From assembly GCA_946480345.1 (NCBI GenBank), contig CAMLJR010000036.1:1-21006 (forward strand): a stretch of 21,006 nt of DNA, given 5' to 3'. A model generated the notes under the pieces. The model was given only the letters and a program-made list of their open reading frames with translations. It did not search any database and was not told where the DNA came from. Positions 14,655-21,006 of this stretch are shown here, piece after piece. Source of the DNA: an uncultured Spongiibacteraceae bacterium. GTDB lineage: Bacteria > Pseudomonadota > Gammaproteobacteria > Pseudomonadales > CAMLJR01. The position numbers and the translations under genes are program-made. The first letter of the stretch is position 1, and every line of letters begins with the position of its first letter.

Positions 14655-15764
14655 TTACGGCTCAATGTAGTCGATCACTTCGAGCTCGAAACCCGAAATC
14701 GCGTTGTACTTGACCGGTGTACCCATCAATCGGAATTTACGCACGCCGAGTTCGCGCAGAATTTGCGAACCGAGGCCAATCGTCAATTGCGTACTGCGAC
14801 CGCCAATCGCCGCCGGTGCCGGTGTGTCGCGCTTGCCGAGCGCGATATCCACGCTGGCGAGTAGATCGTCGCGGGTTTCGTGGCCGCCCAAAATCAGCAA
14901 TATGCCGCCTTCCTCGCCGATTTTTTTCAGGCAGCGCTGCGTGTTCCAGCCGCGACGGCCGCGCGATTGCGTGCCGACCAGATCGCGCAATGTGCTGGTG
15001 AATTGCACGCGTACGAGCGGTGCAGGATTCTGTTCCATGTCGCCTTTCACGATGGCGAGATGCAAATCGCCGTGGCAAGTATCGCGATAGGTATGCAACA
15101 CGAAGTCGCCGTGGTCGGTTTGAATCGGGCCTTCGCTGATTTTTTCGATACTGCTTTCGTTGACGACGCGATAGTGGATCAGATCGGCGATGGTGCCGAT
15201 TTTAATGCCGTGCTCCTGCGCGAATTTTTCGAGCTCGGGACGGCGCGCCATCGTGCCGTCCGGGTTCATTATTTCGCAGATCACACCCGAGGCATCGAAG
15301 CCGGCGAGGCGCGCCAGATCGCAGGCCGCTTCGGTATGACCGGCGCGCACCAGCACACCGCCGGGCTCTGCAATCAGCGGGAAGATATGGCCGGGCTGCA
15401 CGATGTCATCGGATTTTGCGTTGCGCGCTACCGCGGCACGTACCGTGAGTGCTCGATCGGCGGCCGAAATACCGGTTTCGACGCCGTGCGCGGCTTCGAT
15501 CGATACGGTGAATTTAGTGCCGAAGCCGGATTTGTTGTTCTGCACCATCAGCGGCAAATTCAAACGTTCACAGCGTTCGCGCGACATCGGCAGGCAGATG
15601 AGACCACACGCATAGCGCGCCATGAACGCGATGTGCTCGGCAGTGACGCACTCGGCGGCCATGACGATATCGCCTTCGTTCTCGCGATCTTCGTCGTCCA
15701 TCAGGATCACCATCTTGCCGAGGCGAATGTCCTGAATAATTTCTTCGGTGGTGTTCAATGCCAT
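14655..15764 (-). CDS. ribB: RibBX: 3,4-dihydroxy-2-butanone 4-phosphate synthase with degenerate RibA-like domain
   Basis: N-terminal RibB domain (about 1-200) converts ribulose 5-phosphate to the four-carbon riboflavin precursor. [10 protein letters not shown] (about 23-32) holds metal- and substrate-binding acidic residues, and GHTEAACDL holds H143 and E145. The C-terminal half (about 215-369) is related to GTP cyclohydrolase II, but the zinc-binding motif (normally HSECLTGD followed by LRCDCG) is replaced by [20 protein letters not shown], so all three cysteines are missing. This matches the RibBX variant reported as widespread in Proteobacteria. It should lack GTP cyclohydrolase II activity, so ribA should be elsewhere. 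The ATG at 15764 is chosen because RibB proteins start here; the extra 20 codons from 15824 run through hairpins. Confidence 0.95.
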   Translation of the reverse strand: MALNTTEEIIQDIRLGKMVILMDDEDRENEGDIVMAAECVTAEHIAFMARYACGLICLPMSRERCERLNLPLMVQNNKSGFGTKFTVSIEAAHGVETGISAADRALTVRAAVARNAKSDDIVQPGHIFPLIAEPGGVLVRAGHTEAACDLARLAGFDASGVICEIMNPDGTMARRPELEKFAQEHGIKIGTIADLIHYRVVNESSIEKISEGPIQTDHGDFVLHTYRDTCHGDLHLAIVKGDMEQNPAPLVRVQFTSTLRDLVGTQSRGRRGWNTQRCLKKIGEEGGILLILGGHETRDDLLASVDIALGKRDTPAPAAIGGRSTQLTIGLGSQILRELGVRKFRLMGTPVKYNAISGFELEVIDYIEP

Positions 15765-15776
15765 CAGATAGTACCT

Positions 15777-15791
15777 GACGCACGATGCGTC
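15777..15791 (-). repeat. Hairpin immediately upstream of ribBX
   Basis: GACGCA (15777-15782) and TGCGTC (15786-15791) pair around three bases. It lies 13-27 bases upstream of the ribBX start codon, beside its weak ribosome site (AGG in CAGGTAC). It is the third of three consecutive hairpins in the ribE-ribBX gap in the direction of transcription and could influence translation start. Confidence 0.65.
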
Positions 15792-15796
15792 TAAAG

Positions 15797-15809
15797 GCGG
15801 CTGGGCCGC
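15797..15809 (-). repeat. Short GC-rich hairpin in the ribE-ribBX gap
   Basis: GCGGC (15797-15801) and GCCGC (15805-15809) pair around TGG. It is the middle of three consecutive stems. Only five pairs long, so a chance match is possible by itself, but the neighbouring stems make it noteworthy. Confidence 0.5.
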
Positions 15810-15812
15810 GTA

Positions 15813-15841
15813 ATCGAAATCCAAAGAGGATGGATTTCGAT
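15813..15841 (-). repeat. Hairpin just after ribE
   Basis: ATCGAAATCC (15813-15822) and GGATTTCGAT (15832-15841) form a perfect 10-base stem around a 9-base loop. In the transcribed direction it begins 6 bases after the ribE stop codon. No U-tract follows. It is the first of three stems in an 83-base gap. Confidence 0.8.
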
Positions 15842-15847
15842 GATTAA

Positions 15848-16510
15848 TTAAGAGCGGTTGCCGAACCCGTGTTCGGCCAGAAATGTTTCGGTCATGCCGC
15901 TGCTCGATGTCGCCGATTGGTCGCCGGTCAGCAATCGTTCGAGATAACGCGCGATCACGTCGACTTCGAGATTGACGCGCGAACCGACGCGGTAACTGCC
16001 AATGATCGTCACTTGCGCCGTGTGCGGCACTATATTCAATTCAAAGTCGGTTCCGCTTACCGCATTTACAGTAAGCGAGATGCCGTCGACGCAGATCGAA
16101 CCCTTGTGCGCGATGTATTTCGCCAGCTCTTTTGGCGCGCGCAGCGTGAAGCGAATCGAACGCGCATCGTCGCTGCGGGCGATCACTTCGCCGACGCCAT
16201 CGACATGGCCGCTGACAATATGGCCGCCGAGGCGCGATTCCGGCATCAACGCCTTTTCCAGATTCACGGTTTCGCCGACGCGCCATGCGCCGATGGTCGT
16301 GAACGCGAGCGTTTCGCGCGAGACATCGGCCCAGTAGCCGTCGCCCGGCAACTCAACGACGGTCAAGCAGACGCCATTGGTCGCGATGCTGTCGCCGATT
16401 TTCACATCGGCGAGCGGCAAATCATCGCTGGCGATGCGCACGCGCAGATCGCCATTGCGCGGTTGCAGCGCGGCGACTTTGCCGGTGGCTTCGATAATGC
16501 CGGTGAACAT
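15848..16510 (-). CDS. ribE: Riboflavin synthase alpha chain
   Basis: Final riboflavin enzyme, dismutating two 6,7-dimethyl-8-ribityllumazine molecules into riboflavin and the pyrimidine intermediate. The 220 residues contain the two internally repeated lumazine-binding domains. The first (about 1-97) starts MFTGIIEATGKV and includes DSIATNGVCLTV and GWRVGETVNLEKAL-like sequence followed by LGGHIVSGHVDG. The second (about 98-200) repeats the theme with GSICVDGISLTVNAV and YRVGSRVNLEVDVIARYLERLL. GAGCGAGGA upstream, overlapping the ribD stop region, is a good ribosome site. It starts 2 bases after ribD. This gene is called ribC in E. coli. Confidence 0.97.
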   Translation of the reverse strand: MFTGIIEATGKVAALQPRNGDLRVRIASDDLPLADVKIGDSIATNGVCLTVVELPGDGYWADVSRETLAFTTIGAWRVGETVNLEKALMPESRLGGHIVSGHVDGVGEVIARSDDARSIRFTLRAPKELAKYIAHKGSICVDGISLTVNAVSGTDFELNIVPHTAQVTIIGSYRVGSRVNLEVDVIARYLERLLTGDQSATSSSGMTETFLAEHGFGNRS

Positions 16511-16512
16511 GT

Positions 16513-17682
16513 TCAGTCCTCGCTCGCCGCGTACAGCGGTGTTGCATCGATGCGCCAGTCGTTACCGACCGCACGAATATCGTTGATGATCAAACGCTGC
16601 TGCTCGCGCATTTTCAACAGCGGCAAATCGAGCAGCGGTCGTGCGCTGCTGCCGAGTAAAGTCGGCGCCATGTAAATCGTCAATTGATCGATCAGCTGCT
16701 CGCGCCATAGCGCACCTGTTAGAGTCGCGCCGGCTTCGACCATCACTTCGTTCGCCTGCTGCTCGGTGAGCCAGCGCATCAACGCATGGAGATCGACGCG
16801 GTTATCGTCGGTCGCCGGCAATCGAACGATTTGTGCATTCGCTTCGACCAGCGGTTCCCAGCGTTTTTGCTCATCGTTGAGCGTTGCGATCGCCAGCCGG
16901 CCGGGCTGCGCAAAAATACGTGCCGGCGGTTGCAGACGCAGATGCGAATCGACAATCACGCGCAACGGTTGCCGTTCCGCGATGATGTCCGCGTATTCGA
17001 GATGCAGTTCTTCGGCGCGCACGCTGAGGGCGGCGTTGTCCTGCAAGACGGTGTCGACGCCGCTCAAAATCACGCAACTGCGCGCGCGCAACCGTTGCAC
17101 ATCGGAACGCGCGGCGGTGCCTGTCAGCCACTGGCTTTCGCCCGATGCCATCGCGGTGCGGCCATCGACGCTCATCGCCAGTTTCGCGCGAACCCACGGC
17201 CGGCCGCGTTCCATCCGGCTGATAAAACCGATATTTAATTCGCGCGCGTCGGCTTCGAGCAAACCGGCTTCGACGGCGATGCCGGCGGCGCGTAAATGTT
17301 CGAGACCGCGACCGGCGACGAGCGGGTTCGGATCGCGCATCGCTGTCACAACACGCGAAATTCCCGCCGTTACCAGCGCTTCGCAACACGGCGGCGTTTT
17401 GCCGTGGTGACTGCACGGTTCGAGCGTGACATACGCGGTCGCGCCGCGCGCGTGACCGTAAAATTTTTCCGCATCGCGCAGCGCGTTGATTTCCGCGTGC
17501 GCCCGTCCGGCCCACTCATGCCAGCCGCGGCCGATGATTTTGCCGTCGCGCACCAGCACACAACCGACCCGTGGATTCGGCGTCGTCGTGTAAAGGCCGT
17601 GCCGCGCGAGTTGCAGCGCTTCGGCCATATAGTTGCGGTCAAAGGTATGATCAAGGCATTCGCGATCGACCGGCGTGGTCAT
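16513..17682 (-). CDS. ribD: Bifunctional riboflavin deaminase/reductase RibD
   Basis: Performs the second and third steps of riboflavin synthesis: deamination of the diaminopyrimidine, then NADPH-dependent reduction of its ribosyl side chain. The deaminase domain (about 15-160) shows zinc ligands H62 (with E64 in HAEINAL), C90 and C99 in EPCSHHGKTPPCC, plus TPNPRVGCVLV. The reductase domain (about 165-385) starts at RPWVRAKLAMSVDGRTAMASGESQWLTG and includes DVQRLRARSCVILSGVDTVLQD. From the ATG at 17682 the protein has 389 residues, close to E. coli RibD (367). The same frame is open up to 18081, but that extension overlaps nrdR and is arginine-rich shadow sequence. It lies 17 bases after nrdR. 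Confidence 0.97.
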   Translation of the reverse strand: MTTPVDRECLDHTFDRNYMAEALQLARHGLYTTTPNPRVGCVLVRDGKIIGRGWHEWAGRAHAEINALRDAEKFYGHARGATAYVTLEPCSHHGKTPPCCEALVTAGISRVVTAMRDPNPLVAGRGLEHLRAAGIAVEAGLLEADARELNIGFISRMERGRPWVRAKLAMSVDGRTAMASGESQWLTGTAARSDVQRLRARSCVILSGVDTVLQDNAALSVRAEELHLEYADIIAERQPLRVIVDSHLRLQPPARIFAQPGRLAIATLNDEQKRWEPLVEANAQIVRLPATDDNRVDLHALMRWLTEQQANEVMVEAGATLTGALWREQLIDQLTIYMAPTLLGSSARPLLDLPLLKMREQQRLIINDIRAVGNDWRIDATPLYAASED

Positions 17683-17699
17683 CTGCCGTGGCTCTCGGT

Positions 17700-18170
17700 T
17701 CAGTTTTCGCTGGGGGCGGGTTCTTGCGCGAGTTTGTCGATCTCGGCGCGGAATTCGTTCAAGTCCTGGAAGCTGCGATAAACGGACGCGAAGCGCACGT
17801 ACGCAACGTGGTCGAGCTGTTTCAATGCTTCCATCACTTTTTCGCCGATCACACGCGAATCGAGTTCGCGCTCGCCGGTGGCCTGCAGCTGGTGCTTGAT
17901 CTGCGTGATCACCGCTTCGACCTGTTCGATGCTGACGGGGCGTTTCTGCACCGCGCGCAAAATGCCGTTGCGCAGTTTTTCCTCGTCGAACGGTTCGCGC
18001 GAACCGTTGGTTTTGATCACGCGCGGCATCAGCAATTCGGCACTTTCGAACGTGGTGAAACGCTCGGCACACGAAAGACATTCGCGCCGCCGCCGCACCT
18101 GGCCGCCTTCGGCGACCAGACGCGAATCGATTACTTTGGTGTCATCGAAATTACAGAACGGGCAGCGCAT
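17700..18170 (-). CDS. nrdR: Transcriptional repressor NrdR
   Basis: Nucleotide-sensing repressor of ribonucleotide reductase operons. The 156 residues match the family length of about 150. The N-terminal zinc ribbon has C3, C6, C31 and C34 (MRCPFC and ECLSC) around [17 protein letters not shown], and the ATP-cone spans about 49-139 ([22 protein letters not shown]). [19 protein letters not shown] at the C terminus is a strong family signature. Being placed between glyA and ribD is typical of gammaproteobacteria. The ribosome site is weak. NrdR boxes should lie near nrd genes, none of which are present here. Confidence 0.98.
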   Translation of the reverse strand: MRCPFCNFDDTKVIDSRLVAEGGQVRRRRECLSCAERFTTFESAELLMPRVIKTNGSREPFDEEKLRNGILRAVQKRPVSIEQVEAVITQIKHQLQATGERELDSRVIGEKVMEALKQLDHVAYVRFASVYRSFQDLNEFRAEIDKLAQEPAPSEN

Positions 18171-18197
18171 ACGGAACTCAATCGACCTGTAATGAGC

Positions 18198-18227
18198 AGT
18201 AGATAAGTAAGAGCTTACTTATCTACT
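18198..18227. repeat. 30-base perfect palindrome at the glyA stop codon
   Basis: AGTAGATAAGTAAG (18198-18211) and CTTACTTATCTACT (18214-18227) are 14-base perfect inverted repeats around two bases. One end overlaps the glyA stop codon (18227-18229), so the hairpin begins directly at the end of the coding sequence, 27 bases before the nrdR start. No U-tract follows in the operon direction. It could be a weak terminator, an RNase processing or stabilising element, or a protein-binding site. Confidence 0.92.
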
Positions 18228-19492
18228 TAGGCGTAAACAGGAAACTTCGCGCAGATATCCAGCACTTTCGCCTTCACCTGCGGAATCACCTCGGCACTGT
18301 TGCCTTTTTCGAGGCTATCGAGCACATCGCACAACCAGCCGGCGAGCTGTTTGCATTCGGCCTCCTTGAAACCGCGCGTGGTGACGGCGGGTGTGCCGAT
18401 CCGCAGACCGGACGTGACGAACGGCGAGCGCGGATCGTTCGGCACCGAGTTCTTATTCACGGTGATGTATGCCTGACCGAGCGCGGCGTCGGCGTCTTTG
18501 CCGGTGTATTCCTTGCCAATCAGATCGATCAGCATCAGGTGGTTGTCGGTGCCGCCGGAAACGATTTTATAACCGCGTTCGATCAGCACGCCGGCCATCG
18601 CCCGCGCGTTGATGACGACTTGCTTCTGATAGGTTTTGAATTCGGGATCGAGCGCTTCCTTGAACGCGACTGCTTTCGCCGCGATCACATGCATCAGCGG
18701 GCCGCCCTGAATGCCGGGGAACACCGCGGAGTTCAGCTTTTTGTAGAAATCTTCCGATTGGCCTTTCGAGAGAATGATGCCGCCGCGCGGACCGCGCAGC
18801 GTTTTGTGCGTGGTCGAGGTGACAACGTGAGCATGCGGCAGCGGACTCGGATATTCGCCGGCAGCGACGAGACCGGCGACGTGCGCCATATCGACCCACA
18901 GGTACGCGCCGACTTTATCGGCGATGGCACGCATGCGCGCCCAATCTTTCACGCGCGAATATGCCGAGAAACCGCCGATGATCATTTTCGGTTTGGTTTC
19001 GAGCGCGATGCGTTCCATTTCGTCGTAATTGATCACGCCGGTAACGGGATCTAGGCCATACGGCACGATCTTGTAGTGACGGCCGGAGAAATTGATTGGG
19101 TTGCCGTGCGTCAGGTGACCGCCCTGCGCCAGATTCATGCCCATTACCGTGTCGCCCGGATTGACCAGCGCGAGGAAGATCGCGGCGTTGGCCTGTGCAC
19201 CCGAGTGCGGCTGCACGTTTGCGTAATCGCAGTCGAATACCTGCTTGATGCGATCGATCGCGAGTTGCTCGACCACGTCGGCGTATTCGCAACCGCCGTA
19301 ATAACGCTTGCCCGGATAGCCTTCGGCGTATTTGTTGGTCAGCTGGCTGCCGTGCGCTTCGAGTACGCGCGGGCTGGCGTAGTTTTCCGAGGCGATCAGC
19401 TCGATGTGTTCTTCCTGGCGTTGGTTTTCGCCGCGAATCGCGTTCAGCAACGCGTCGTCGTAACCGGCGATGGTCATGTCTTTGTTAAACAT
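18227..19492 (-). CDS. glyA: Serine hydroxymethyltransferase
   Basis: PLP-dependent enzyme that interconverts serine and glycine while loading tetrahydrofolate with a one-carbon unit. The 421-residue length is typical (E. coli 417). Motifs: [19 protein letters not shown] at about 31-49, [19 protein letters not shown] at 54-72, [13 protein letters not shown] at 94-106, [14 protein letters not shown] at 199-212, and the PLP lysine K230 in [18 protein letters not shown] lies 9 bases before the ATG. A TACAAT-like -10 (19542-19547, minus strand) is present but its -35 is poor. The 12-base palindrome at 19516-19527 sits in the leader. It is the first gene of the riboflavin-containing run. Confidence 0.98.
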   Translation of the reverse strand: MFNKDMTIAGYDDALLNAIRGENQRQEEHIELIASENYASPRVLEAHGSQLTNKYAEGYPGKRYYGGCEYADVVEQLAIDRIKQVFDCDYANVQPHSGAQANAAIFLALVNPGDTVMGMNLAQGGHLTHGNPINFSGRHYKIVPYGLDPVTGVINYDEMERIALETKPKMIIGGFSAYSRVKDWARMRAIADKVGAYLWVDMAHVAGLVAAGEYPSPLPHAHVVTSTTHKTLRGPRGGIILSKGQSEDFYKKLNSAVFPGIQGGPLMHVIAAKAVAFKEALDPEFKTYQKQVVINARAMAGVLIERGYKIVSGGTDNHLMLIDLIGKEYTGKDADAALGQAYITVNKNSVPNDPRSPFVTSGLRIGTPAVTTRGFKEAECKQLAGWLCDVLDSLEKGNSAEVIPQVKAKVLDICAKFPVYA

Positions 19493-19515
19493 CGGTTAAA
19501 TCTCCCAGGAAAAGC

Positions 19516-19527
19516 GCACGGCCGTGC
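19516..19527. repeat. 12-base palindrome in the glyA leader
   Basis: GCACGGCCGTGC is a perfect 12-base palindrome between the putative glyA -10 (19542-19547) and its ribosome site. It could be an operator for a dimeric regulator. It does not match the PurR or MetR site I know for glyA in E. coli. Confidence 0.5.
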
Positions 19528-19541
19528 TCGAAAGGGGCGCA

Positions 19542-19547
19542 ATTGTA
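19542..19547 (-). promoter_or_regulatory. Putative -10 element of glyA
   Basis: On the minus strand the hexamer reads TACAAT, close to TATAAT and about 50 bases upstream of the glyA start. No good -35 is found at 16-18 bases; TTGTCG is 21 bases away. The call is tentative. Confidence 0.35.
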
Positions 19548-19641
19548 GCCTAATCGCCGTCGTCTGAGCGACAACAAGCGATTGCGTCGGGGGAGGGGAT
19601 TCGATACCTTCCCGCACTCAGAATTTGAGGTACCCACCGGC

Positions 19642-21006
19642 ATGGCCCAATACGTTTATACGATGAACCGCGTGAGCAAAATCGTGCCGCCCAAGCGCGA
19701 AATTCTCACCGATATTTCCCTGTCCTTTTTCCCCGGCGCCAAGATTGGCGTGCTCGGCCTGAATGGCTCGGGTAAATCGACGCTGTTGCGCATCATGGCC
19801 GGTGTCGATGGCGAGTTTAACGGCGAAGCCCGTCCGCAGCCCGGCATCAAGATCGGCTATCTGTCGCAGGAGCCGCCGCTCGATCCGAATAAAGACGTGC
19901 GCGGCAATGTGGAAGAGGGCGTCGCCGAGGCGGTGAATGCGCTGGCCGAGCTGGAAAAAGTCTACGCGGCCTACGCCGAACCCGACGCCGATTTCGATGC
20001 GCTGGCAAAGAAGCAGGAACAACTCGAAAACATCATTCAGGCGTCGGATGCACACAACCTCGAGCACAAGCTCGAAGTTGCCGCCGATGCATTGCGGCTG
20101 CCGCCGTGGGATGCCGATGTCACCAAAATTTCCGGTGGCGAGCGCCGCCGCGTCGCGTTGTGCCGGCTGCTGCTGTCGAACCCGGACATGCTGCTGCTCG
20201 ACGAGCCGACCAACCACTTGGACGCCGAATCGGTCGCTTGGTTGGAGCATTTCCTCTGTGAGTTCCCCGGCACTGTCGTCGCGATCACCCACGATCGTTA
20301 CTTCCTCGATAACGCCGCCGGCTGGATTCTCGAGCTCGATCGCGGTCGCGGCATTCCGTTCGAAGGCAATTACTCGGGCTGGCTCGAAGCGCGCGAGAAA
20401 CGGTTGGAGCAGGAGCAGAAGCAGGAAGCCGCGCATCTGAAAACGATGAAGTCCGAACTCGAATGGGTACGGCAGAACGCGAAAGGCCGCCAGGCCAAGA
20501 GCAAGGCGCGTTTGCAGCGTTTCGAAGAAATGCAGTCGCAGGAATTCCAGACCCGCAACGAAACCAACGAGATTTACATTCCGCCGGGACCGCGCCTTGG
20601 CGATCTCGTGGTCGAGGTCAATAACATTTCGAAGGCGTATGGCGACCATGTGCTGTTCGAGAATCTCAGCTTCACGATACCGGCCGGCGCGATCGTCGGC
20701 ATTGTCGGCGGCAACGGCGCGGGTAAATCGACACTGTTCCGGATGATCGCCGGCCGTGAGCAACCCGATAGCGGTTCGATCCGCATCGGCGAAACGGTGC
20801 AGCTCGCGTACGTCGAACAAACTCGCGAAAAACTCGACGACAACAAGACAGTATGGGAAGCGGTATCGGATGGTCACGACATCATCCGCATCGGCAGCTA
20901 TGAAGTGCCGTCGCGCTCGTATATCGGCCGCTTCAATTTCAAAGGCGGCGATCAGCAGAAACGCGTCGGCGATCTGTCGGGCGGCGAACGCGGACGTTTG
21001 CAGCTT
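19642..21006 (+). CDS. ettA: Energy-dependent translational throttle protein EttA (3' end outside window)
   Basis: ABC-F ATPase that binds the ribosomal E site and couples the first peptide bond to the cell's energy state. The 455 visible residues have no stop; full-length EttA is about 555, so about 100 are missing. First nucleotide-binding domain: Walker A GLNGSGKST (39-47), signature SGGERRR (164-170), Walker B MLLLDEPTNHLD (183-194), and H-loop THDR. The arm insertion lies at about 95-140 and the linker (PtIM) at about 245-315 with WVRQNAKGRQAKSKAR. Second domain: Walker A GGNGAGKST (356-364) and signature LSGGERGR near the window end. GAGG (19627-19630) precedes the ATG. It is divergent from glyA across about 150 bases. 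Confidence 0.96.
   Translation, partial: MAQYVYTMNRVSKIVPPKREILTDISLSFFPGAKIGVLGLNGSGKSTLLRIMAGVDGEFNGEARPQPGIKIGYLSQEPPLDPNKDVRGNVEEGVAEAVNALAELEKVYAAYAEPDADFDALAKKQEQLENIIQASDAHNLEHKLEVAADALRLPPWDADVTKISGGERRRVALCRLLLSNPDMLLLDEPTNHLDAESVAWLEHFLCEFPGTVVAITHDRYFLDNAAGWILELDRGRGIPFEGNYSGWLEAREKRLEQEQKQEAAHLKTMKSELEWVRQNAKGRQAKSKARLQRFEEMQSQEFQTRNETNEIYIPPGPRLGDLVVEVNNISKAYGDHVLFENLSFTIPAGAIVGIVGGNGAGKSTLFRMIAGREQPDSGSIRIGETVQLAYVEQTREKLDDNKTVWEAVSDGHDIIRIGSYEVPSRSYIGRFNFKGGDQQKRVGDLSGGERGRLQL

Noticed and set aside
14880..15794. 304-residue open frame on the plus strand opposite ribBX
   Set aside because: It is antisense to the clear ribBX gene, with no ribosome site or known motif.
15765..15847. 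FMN riboswitch before ribBX
   Set aside because: The gap is only 83 bases and none of the conserved RFN sequence blocks are recognisable.
17683..18081. N-terminal extension making RibD 522 residues long
   Set aside because: The extension overlaps nrdR in another frame, is arginine-rich with no homology I recognise, and a normal RibD start exists at 17682.
19618..20877. 419-residue open frame on the minus strand opposite ettA
   Set aside because: It is a shadow of the strongly conserved ettA frame on the plus strand, which carries all ABC-F motifs; the antisense product shows no recognisable domain and is of high-GC shadow composition.

Overview
The window reads as chromosome of a gammaproteobacterium, possibly a Cellvibrionales-like lineage; that lower rank is only a guess. 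The evidence is the gene order glyA-nrdR-ribD-ribE-ribBX-ribH-nusB-thiL-pgpA, an E. coli-type LexA box (CTGT-N8-ACAG), MepS/NlpC-like and RNase II proteins, and many homologues close to gammaproteobacterial ones. I see no transposon, phage, CRISPR array, rRNA or tRNA. Both ends look cut: the left end falls at what may be an integron attachment site, and the right end falls inside ettA.

Layout. (1) 1-1225: an intact integron integrase gene (intI) behind a sigma70-type promoter whose -10 lies inside a near-perfect LexA box. Any gene cassettes would lie to the left, outside the window. (2) 1209-4843, minus strand: an NlpC/P60 lipoprotein endopeptidase (3' end overlapping intI) and a 1010-residue AsmA-like DUF748 envelope protein. 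(3) 5005-6982, plus strand: lemA followed by two TPM-domain genes, a tightly packed envelope operon. (4) 7160-9339: a tiny two-helix membrane protein converging on the 3' end of rnb (RNase II). (5) 9340-11266: a 520-base intergenic region with a strong promoter and a structured leader, then a PIN-PhoH ATPase gene. (6) 11502-12116: a TetR-family regulator. (7) 19492-12166, minus strand: a long housekeeping run of glyA, nrdR, the riboflavin genes ribD-ribE-ribBX-ribH, nusB, thiL and pgpA. (8) 19642-end, plus strand: ettA, truncated by the window edge.

How the genes work together. GlyA feeds one-carbon metabolism and NrdR controls ribonucleotide reductases. RibD, RibE, RibB and RibH make up most of riboflavin synthesis; the GTP cyclohydrolase II half of the RibBA-like protein has lost its zinc cysteines, so a separate RibA must exist elsewhere. 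ThiL finishes thiamine diphosphate, NusB serves transcription antitermination, and PgpA makes phosphatidylglycerol.

Most of the window is core genome. The less ordinary signals are the SOS-controlled integron platform at the left edge, a structured leader upstream of phoH, short direct repeats in two promoter regions, and a recurring pattern of perfect small-loop hairpins placed just after stop codons without a U-tract. I did not find a convincing undescribed multi-gene system.
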